A DNA stretch of 64,000 nt, from positions 299,142,349 through 299,206,348 of the forward strand of contig NC_089493.1 in NCBI RefSeq assembly GCF_036850765.1, written 5' to 3'. The position numbers and the translations under genes were made by a program. The stretch comes from Saccopteryx bilineata (taxonomy: Eukaryota > Chordata > Mammalia > Chiroptera > Emballonuridae). The notes beneath the pieces were generated by a model that worked only from the letters and a program-made list of their open reading frames with translations, was not told the DNA's origin and searched no databases. Positions within the stretch are counted from its first letter, which is position 1, and each line of letters begins with the position of its first letter. This document shows, in pieces, positions 38,301 through 47,300 of this stretch.

Positions 38301-41300
38301 CCTAAGGACCTGGGTGCTCACGCAGCACAGCCACGGACACACAGCGAGGTGAGCAGAGACAAGGGGCAGAGGGCACAGCAGAAAGCCACCACCCTGGGCT
38401 GCTTGCCCACTGGGGACACCAGGTCACAGAGGGCTGGACCCCGTGAGCCTGACGTCCAGGTGTTAGTGCAACAGAGCCCACAAACCCACACCACAGTGCA
38501 GGTCACAGAGGGCTGGACCCCGTGAGCCTGATGTCCAGGTGTTAGTGCAGCAGAGCCCACACACCCACACCACAGTGCACGTCACAGAGGGCTGGACCCC
38601 GTGAGCCTGATGTCCAGGTGTTAGTGCAGCAGAGCCCACACACCCACACCACAGTGCACGTCACAGAGGGCTGGACCCCGTGAGCCTGATGTCCAGGTGT
38701 TAGTGCAGCAGAGCCCACACACCCACACCACAGTGCAGGTCACAGAGGGCGGGACCCCGTGAGCCTGACGTCCAGGTGTTAGTGCAGCAGAGCCCACACA
38801 CCCACACCACAGTGCAGGTCACAGAGGGCGGGACCCCGTGAGCCTGACGTCCAGGTGTTAGTGCAGCAGAGCCCACACACCAACACCACAGTGCAGGTCA
38901 CAGAGGGCGGGACCCCGTGAGCCTGACGTCCAGGTGTTAGTGCAGCAGAGCCCACACACCAACACCACAGTGCAGGTCACAGAGGGCTGGACCGTCCCCG
39001 TGAGCCTGACGTCCAGGTGTTAGTGCAGCAGAGCCCACACACCAACACCACAGTGCAGGTCACAGAGGGCTGGACCCCGTGAGCCTGATGTCCAGGTGTT
39101 AGTGCAGCAGAGGCCACACACCCACACCACAGTGCCGGTCACAGAGGGCTGGACCCTGTGAGCCTGACGTCCAGGTGTTAGTGCAGCAGAGCCCACACAC
39201 CAACACCACAGTGCAGGTCACAGAGGGCTGGACCCCGTGAGCCTGACGTCCAGGTGTTAGTGCAGCAGAGCCCACACACCAACACCACAGTGCAGGACAC
39301 AGAGGGCTGGACCCCGTGAGCCTGACATCCAGGTGTTAGTGCAGCAGAGCCCACACACCCACACCACAGTGCAGGTCACAGAGGGCTGGACCCCGTGAGC
39401 CTGACGTCCAGGTGTTAGTGCAGCAGAGCCCACACACCAACACCACAGTGCAGGTCACAGAGGGCTGGACCCCGTGAGCCTGACGTCCAGGTGTTAGTGC
39501 AGCAGAGCCCACACACCCACACCACAGTGCAGGTCACAGAGGGCTGGACCCCGTGAGCCTGACATCCAGGTGTTAGTGCAGCAGAGCCCACACACCCACA
39601 CCACAGTGCAGGTCACAGAGGGCTGGACCCCGTGAGCCTGACGTCCAGGTGTTAGTGCAGCAGAGCCCACACACCAACACCACAGTGCAGGTCACAGAGG
39701 GCTGGACCCCGTGAGCCTGACGTCCAGGTGTTAGTGCAGCAGGGCCCACACACCAACACCACAGTGCAGGTCACAGAGGACTGGACCGTCCCCGTGAGCC
39801 TGACGTCCAGGTGTTAGTGCAGCAGAGCCCACACACCCACACCACAGTGCAGGTCACAGAGGGCTGGACCCCGTGAGCCTGACGTCCAGGTGTTAGTGCA
39901 GCACAGCCCACACACCCACACCACAGTGCAGGTCACAGAGGGCTGGACCCCGTGAGCCTGACGTCCAGGTGTTAGTGCAGCAGAGCCCACACACCAACAC
40001 CACAGTGCAGGACACAGAGGGCTGGACCCCGTGAGCCTGACATCCAGGTGTTAGTGCAGCAGAGCCCACACACCCACACCACAGTGCAGGTCACAGAGGG
40101 CTGGACCCCGTGAGCCTGACGTCCAGGTGTTAGTGCAGCAGAGCCCACACACCAACACCACAGTGCAGGTCACAGAGGGCTGGACCGTCCCCGTGAGCCT
40201 GACGTCCAGGTGTTAGTGCAGCAGAGCCCACACACCAACACCACAGTGCAGGTCACAGAGGGCTGGACCCCGTGAGCCTGACGTCCAGGTGTTAGTGCAG
40301 CAGAGCCCACACACCAACACCACAGTGCAGGTCACAGAGGACTGGACCGTCCCCGTGAGCCTGACGTCCAGGTGTTAGTGCAGCAGAACCCACACACCCA
40401 CACCACAGTGCAGGTCACAGAGGGCTGGACCCCATGAGCCTGACGTCCAGGTGTTAGTGCAGCAGAGCCCACACACCCACACCACAGTGCAGGTCACAGA
40501 GGGCTGGACCCCGTGAGCCTGACGTCCAGGTGTTAGTGCAGCAGAGCCCACACACCCACACCACAGTGCAGGTCACAGAGGACTGGACCATCCCCGTGAG
40601 CCTGACGTCCAGGTGTTAGTGCAGCAGGGCCCACACACCAACACCACAGTGCAGGTCACAGAGGACTGGACCCCGTGAGCCTGACGTCCAGGTGTTAGTG
40701 CAGCAGAGCCCACACACCCACACCAAGTGCAGGTCACAGAGGGCTGGACCCCGTGAGCCTGATGTCCAGGTGTTAGTGCAGCAGGGCCCACACACCCACA
40801 CCACAGTGCAGGTCACAGAGGGCTGGACCATCCCCGTGAGCCTGACGTCCAGGTGTTAGTGCAGCAGAGCCCACACACCAACACCACAGTGCAGGTTACA
40901 GAGGGCTGGACCCTGTGAGCCTGACGTCCAGGTGTTAGTGCAGCAGAGCCCACACACCCACACCACAGTGCAGGTCACAGAGGGCTGGACCGTCCCTGTG
41001 AGCCTGATGTCCAGGTGTTAGTGCAGCAGAGCCCACACACCCACACCACAGTGCAGGTCACAGAGGGCTGGACCCCGTGAGCCTGACGTTCAGGTGTTAG
41101 TGCAGCAGAGCCCACACACCAACACCACAGTGCAGGTCACAGAGGGCTGGACCGTCCCCGTGAGCCTGACGTCCAGGTGTTAGTGCAGCAGAGCCCACAC
41201 ACCCACACCACAGTGCAGGACACAGAGGGCTGGACCCCGTGAGCCTGACGTCCAGGTGTTAGTGCAGCAGAGCCCACACACCCACACCACAGTGCAGGTC

Positions 41301-44300
41301 ACAGAGGGCTGGACCCCGTGAGCCTGACGTCCAGGTGTTAGTGCAGCAGAGGCCACACACCCACACCACAGTGCCGGTCACAGAGGGCTGGACCCTGTGA
41401 GCCTGACGTCCAGGTGTTAGTGCAGCAGAGCCCAAACACCAACACCACAGTGCAGGACACAGAGGGCTGGACCCCGTGAGCCTGACATCCAGGTGTTAGT
41501 GCAGCAGAGCCCACACACCCACACCACAGTGCAGGTCACAGAGGGCTGGACCCCGTGAGCCTGACATCCAGGTGTTAGTGCAGCAGAGCCCACACACCCA
41601 CACCACAGTGCAGGTCACAGAGGGCTGGACCCCGTGAGCCTGACGTCCAGGTGTTAGTGCAGCAGAGCCCACACACCAACACCACAGTGCAGGTCACAGA
41701 GGGCTGGACCCCGTGAGCCTGACGTCCAGGTGTTAGTGCAGCAGAGCCCACACACCAACACCACAGTGCAGGTCACAGAGGGCTGGACCGTCCCCGTGAG
41801 CCTGACGTCCAGGTGTTAGTGCAGCAGAGCCCACACACCAACACCACAGTGCAGGTCACAGAGGGCTGGACCCTGTGAGCCTGACGTCCAGGTGTTAGTG
41901 CAGCAGAGCCCACACACCAACACCACAGTGCAGGTCACAGAGGACTGGACCGTCCCCGTGAGCCTGACGTCCAGGTGTTAGTGCAGCAGAACCCACACAC
42001 CCACACCACAGTGCAGGTCACAGAGGGCTGGACCCCGTGAGCCTGACGTCCAGGTGTTAGTGCAGCAGAGCCCACACACCCACACCACAGTGCAGGTCAC
42101 AGAGGGCTGGACCCCGTGAGCCTGACGTCCAGGTGTTAGTGCAGCAGAGCCCACACACCAACACCACAGTGCAGGTCACAGAGGACTGGACCATCCCCGT
42201 GAGCCTGACGTCCAGGTGTTAGTGCAGCAGGGCCCACACACCAACACCACAGTGCAGGTCACAGAGGACTGGACCCCGTGAGCCTGACGTCCAGGTGTTA
42301 GTGCAGCAGAGCCCACACACCCACACCAAGTGCAGGTCACAGAGGGCTGGACCCCGTGAGCCTGACGTCCAGGTGTTAGTGCAGCAGGGCCCACACACCC
42401 ACACCACAGTGCAGGTCACAGAGGGCTGGACCATCCCCGTGAGCCTGACGTCCAGGTGTTAGTGCAGCAGAGCCCACACACCAACACCACAGTGCAGGTT
42501 ACAGAGGGCTGGACCCTGTGAGCCTGACGTCCAGGTGTTAGTGCAGCAGAGCCCACACACCCACACCACAGTGCAGGTCACAGAGGGCTGGACCGTCCCC
42601 GTGAGCCTGACGTCCAGGTGTTAGTGCAGCAGAGCCCACACACCCACACCACAGTGCAGGTCACAGAGGGCTGGACCCCGTGAGCCTGACGTTCAGGTGT
42701 TAGTGCAGCAGAGCCCACACACCTACACCACAGTGCAGGTCACAGAGGGCTGGACCGTCCCCGTGAGCCTGACGTCCAGGTGTTAGTGCAGCAGAGCCCA
42801 CACACCCACACCACAGTGCAGGACACAGAGGGCTGGACCCCGTGAGCCTGACGTCCAGGTGTTAGTGCAGCAGAGCCCACACACCCACACCACAGTGCAG
42901 GTCACAGAGGGCTGGACCCCGTGAGCCTGACATTCAGGTGTTAGTACAGCAGAGCCCACACACCAACACCACAGTGCAGGTCACAGAGGGCTGGACCGTC
43001 CCCGTGAGCCTGACGTCCAGGTGTTAGTGCAGCAGAGCCCACACACCCACACCACAGTGCAGGTCACAGAGGGCTTGACCCCGTGAGCCTGACGTCCAGG
43101 TGTTAGTGCAGGTCCTCTCAAGGAAACTGTGGAAAGGATGAACAGTTCGGCCCCTTCTCAGGAGGCCAGCCAGGGAGGGAGGAAGACAAGAAAGACCCTA
43201 GGCACATGCGACGGTTTCCAGTGTTTTTCCCCAGGGGGGCACGAGCCCTGAGCACAGTGCAAGAAGTAGGTTACGTTGCCGTTCACAATGAGGAAACTGA
43301 GGCACGCAGGCCTGGGACGGGCATGGGGCCCTGGGCCAGAATGACCCCAGCGGGAGATCTCTGTCCCGCAGCACTGCGGTGCTGATCCTGACGTGACACA
43401 CCACGGGTGCTCTTGTGGACTCACTGTTCCCGAAAACCAGCTCAGAGACACGTCTCACGGGGGCGGCACAGGGCAGTCACCACCCACTACCCACCACCCA
43501 CCACCCACCACCCACCACAGCACCAGTGCAGCTGGGTCACAACTGAGGACACTGCTCTTCTTCTTGTTTCGATTCCTATGTGTCTATCTGACAGAGAAAG
43601 AGGAAGGGGCGGGGGAGACTCAGACTTGTGGTCTCACCTGTTTATGCCTCTGCTGGCTGTCTGCTGTGTCCTGACCAGGCACGAGACCTGTGGCCTCGGT
43701 GGCTCGGATGACAATCGAACTCACTGGGCCACCCAACCAGGGCCTCGGGGTCATTCTTTCTTGTCCTTTTCTTCGTTTGTGTTTCTTTTGTTTACGTGTT
43801 CACTCCTGTGTGGTTCTCAGCAACTTAATAAAGCCCGTGTGACTACTTCCTTGACCTATGACTGTTTAGACGTCTGATTTTAGTTTCCAAAGTTACGTTC
43901 CAATGTCGACTTCTACGTCCACAGTGGTGACAGAATTCAGCCTGAAGGGCAGGAAGTTCCTGACATGTGTCCGGAATGCTCTGTAGTCTGGGATTTGACA
44001 CAAGGAAAGTATCTCTGAAACAAAGATTACCATCCTACCTACATTGTATGAAGCTACTTAAGAAAACAAAGATACGAATCTTGCATGCTCTTGCAGAAAA
44101 AGAAAAAGGGGGGAGATTCCCAACTAACTTTATGACACCAGCAAAACTCTGACAACAAAGCCAAAACCGCTGGAGCAGAAAAGAGATGAATATCCCCAAA
44201 AAAGAGACAGGATGTCAGGCAGACATCAGTACAGACACACGGACCCCACGGGGACGTCGGCACGGACACACGGACCTCACGCGGACGTCGGCACGGACAC

Positions 44301-47300
44301 ACAGACCTCACGCGGACGTCGGCACGGACACACGGACCACACGGGGACGTCGGCACGGACACATGGACCACACGGGGACGTCGGCACGGACCTCACGGGG
44401 ACGTCGGCACAGACCTCACGGGGACGTCGGCACAGACACACGGACCTCACGGGGACGTCGGCACGGACCTCACGGGGACGTCGGCACGGACCTCACAGGG
44501 ACGTCGGCACAGACACACGGACCTCACGGGGACGTCGGCACGGACACACGGACCTCACGGGGACGTCGGCACGGACACACGGACCTCACGCGGAGGTCGG
44601 CACGGACACACGGACCTCACGGGACCTCGGCACGGACACACGGACCTCACGCGGACGTCGGCACGGACACACGGACCTCACGCGGACGTCGGCACGGACA
44701 CACGGACCTCACGGGGACGCTGGCACGGACACACGGACCTCACGGGGACGCTGGCACGGACACACGGACCTCACGGGACGTCGTCACGGACACACGGACC
44801 TCACGGGGACGCCGGCACGGACACACGGACCTCACGGGGACGCTGGCACGGACACACGGACCTCACGGGGACAGCGGCACGGACACACGGACCTCACGGG
44901 GACAGCGGCACGGACACACGGACCTCACGCGGCCGTCGGCACGGACACACGGACCTCACGGGACGTCAGCACAGACACACGGATGTCATGCAGACATCAG
45001 AAGTCCTCAGAAATGCAAAGACCTAGGGTCAGCCTTGAGCAAGCTGGAGGGCTGACCTGCCAGCACAAGGACCCTGAGGGTGAGATGCGGGTGTCAGCCA
45101 GCACAGAACTTCACTAAATCGAAAGGAAGAGTCCAGAAATGGCCCTGACACTGCTGCCCAATGATTTCCAAGGAAGGTGCCGACACAACGTCGTGGGAGA
45201 AGAAGTCTTTTCAAACAATGGTGCTGCAGCAATTGGGTATTTGTATAAAAACAACAGACAGAAATGTCTCTAAGAGCATGTGCAAGAGTGAACTTGGAAT
45301 GGGTATCGAGTGTTTGGAAATGAACACAGTTGTAAGTGGAAGCGAGATTGATCAAACAGGCAGCACTGGAGAACACCTTTCTGACGGGGGTTTGACAGGT
45401 GCTGTTTACAGTATGGACGACACCTTCAGAAGATATAAAGAAAGTAAGTTGAAAACTTGGTCGTATAAGTGACAAACTTTCTGCTTCAGAAGGTGAGGCG
45501 TGGAGAGAAGGGAGAAGAGGGGAGGGGAGTCCCAGACGGGGCGAGCCTGCAAACCCTGTGCCCAACGCAGGCGTCACGGACATACAGAACCACCCACTGT
45601 GCAGCCAACTCAGGGGAGGACGGGAAGACGACACAAGGACAAAGCACTGTGCCGCGGAAACCACGCGGGAGCCAGGCAGCCCAGGGAGGGACGCCGGACA
45701 GTGGGGGTCCCCGGGCAGGGACCTGGACAGCGAGGGTCCCCGGGCAGGGACCTGGACAGCGAGGGTCCCCGGGGAGGGACCTGGACAGCGAGGGTCCTCG
45801 GGGAGGGACCTGGACAGCGAGGGTCCCCGGGCAGGGACCTGGACGGCGAGGGTCCCCGGGGAGGGGCGCCGGGCAGCGAGGGTCCCCGGGGAGGGACCTG
45901 GACAGCGAGGGTCCCCGGGGAGGGACGCCGGGCAGCGAGGGTCCCCGGGGAGGGACCTGGACAGCGAGGGTCCCCGGGCAGGGACCTGGACAGCGAGGGT
46001 CCCCGGGGAGGGACGCCAGGCAGCGAGGGTCCCCGGGGAGGGACGCCGGGCAGCGAGGGTCCCCAGGGAGGGACCTGGACAGCGAGGGTCCCCGGGGAGG
46101 GACCTGGACAGCGAGGGTCCCCGGGGAGGGACGCTGGGCAGTGAAGGGTCCCTGGGGAGGTACAGGAAAAGCCACAGTGGGACGCACGGCTGCCCCTTCC
46201 AGAACAGGCCATCTCCACACGCCTGCTGACACGGGGCGCTGGCAGGGCGTGGAGCAACTGAGACGCACGCACAGATCACGGGACAGGTATGTGACATGGT
46301 GCAGTCACTGTGGAAAACAGGTGGACAGTGTCTTAAAAAGTTAGATGTACATTCTCCATAAAACCCAGTAGTTCTGGTTTCGGCATCTTCCTAACAGATG
46401 ACATGTCCACACAGACTGGGAAGCGAGGGTCCTTAGCTGCACACACTGGGACAGTGTGACCTCGCAGAAAGACCAAGCCTGTCGTGTGGCCACCCAGCAG
46501 CTGCCCAGCCAAGGTCCCTCCACCAGGATTCGCATCCAGCCCAACAGGGTAGGGTGTCCACTGCCTCCCCCTGCCCTGCCCTGCTCTGCAGTCTGAGGAC
46601 ATCCACCCTTCACAGTGTGCACACTTCCGGAAGTACTCCCTGTGCCCCCACCAGGATTTGGATCCAGCCCAACAGGGCGTCCACTGCCTCCCCCTGCCCT
46701 GCAGCCTGAGGACATCCAAGCTTCCCAGTGTGCACACTTCCGGAAGTGCTCCCTGTGCCACCAGGATTCGGATCCAGCCCAACAGGGTTGTCCACTGCCT
46801 CCCCCTGCCCTGCCCTGCCCTGCCCTGCAGCCTGAGGACATCCAAGCTTCACAGTGTGCACACTCCCAGAAGTGCTCCCTGTGCCACTAGGATTCAGATC
46901 CAGCCCAACAGGGTGTCCTCTGCCTCCCCCTGCCCTGCCCTGCCCTGCAGCCTGAGGACATCCAAGCTTCCCAGTGTGCACACTTCCGGAAGTGCTCCCT
47001 GTGCCACCACCAGTGTCCCCCCAGGATCACACCGCACCTCCTCCTCCAGCCCCCGTCCACGCAGACAGGAGCCCTGTCCCTGCCTGCAACACCTCTGGAC
47101 CTGCACCCCAGGCGTGCGGGGCTGGTGGCCCACTCTGCAGACCCGCACAGACAGACTGCACTGTGCTGCGATCAGCTTCCCTGTGCTTCACAGCAGGGGT
47201 GTGTTTGTCACACATGGAAAGCAAAACCCTCCACCAGCACAACTGCATCTAGCGAGTGTGGTCACTGGCACGGGGATTGCCACGCCGTGCACCGGAGGCA

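Noticed and set aside
44186..46344. Open frames of 200-420 codons over the 31-bp and 29-bp arrays
   Set aside because: They have low-complexity products ([23 protein letters not shown]) that come from GC-rich tandem DNA. They are open on both strands.
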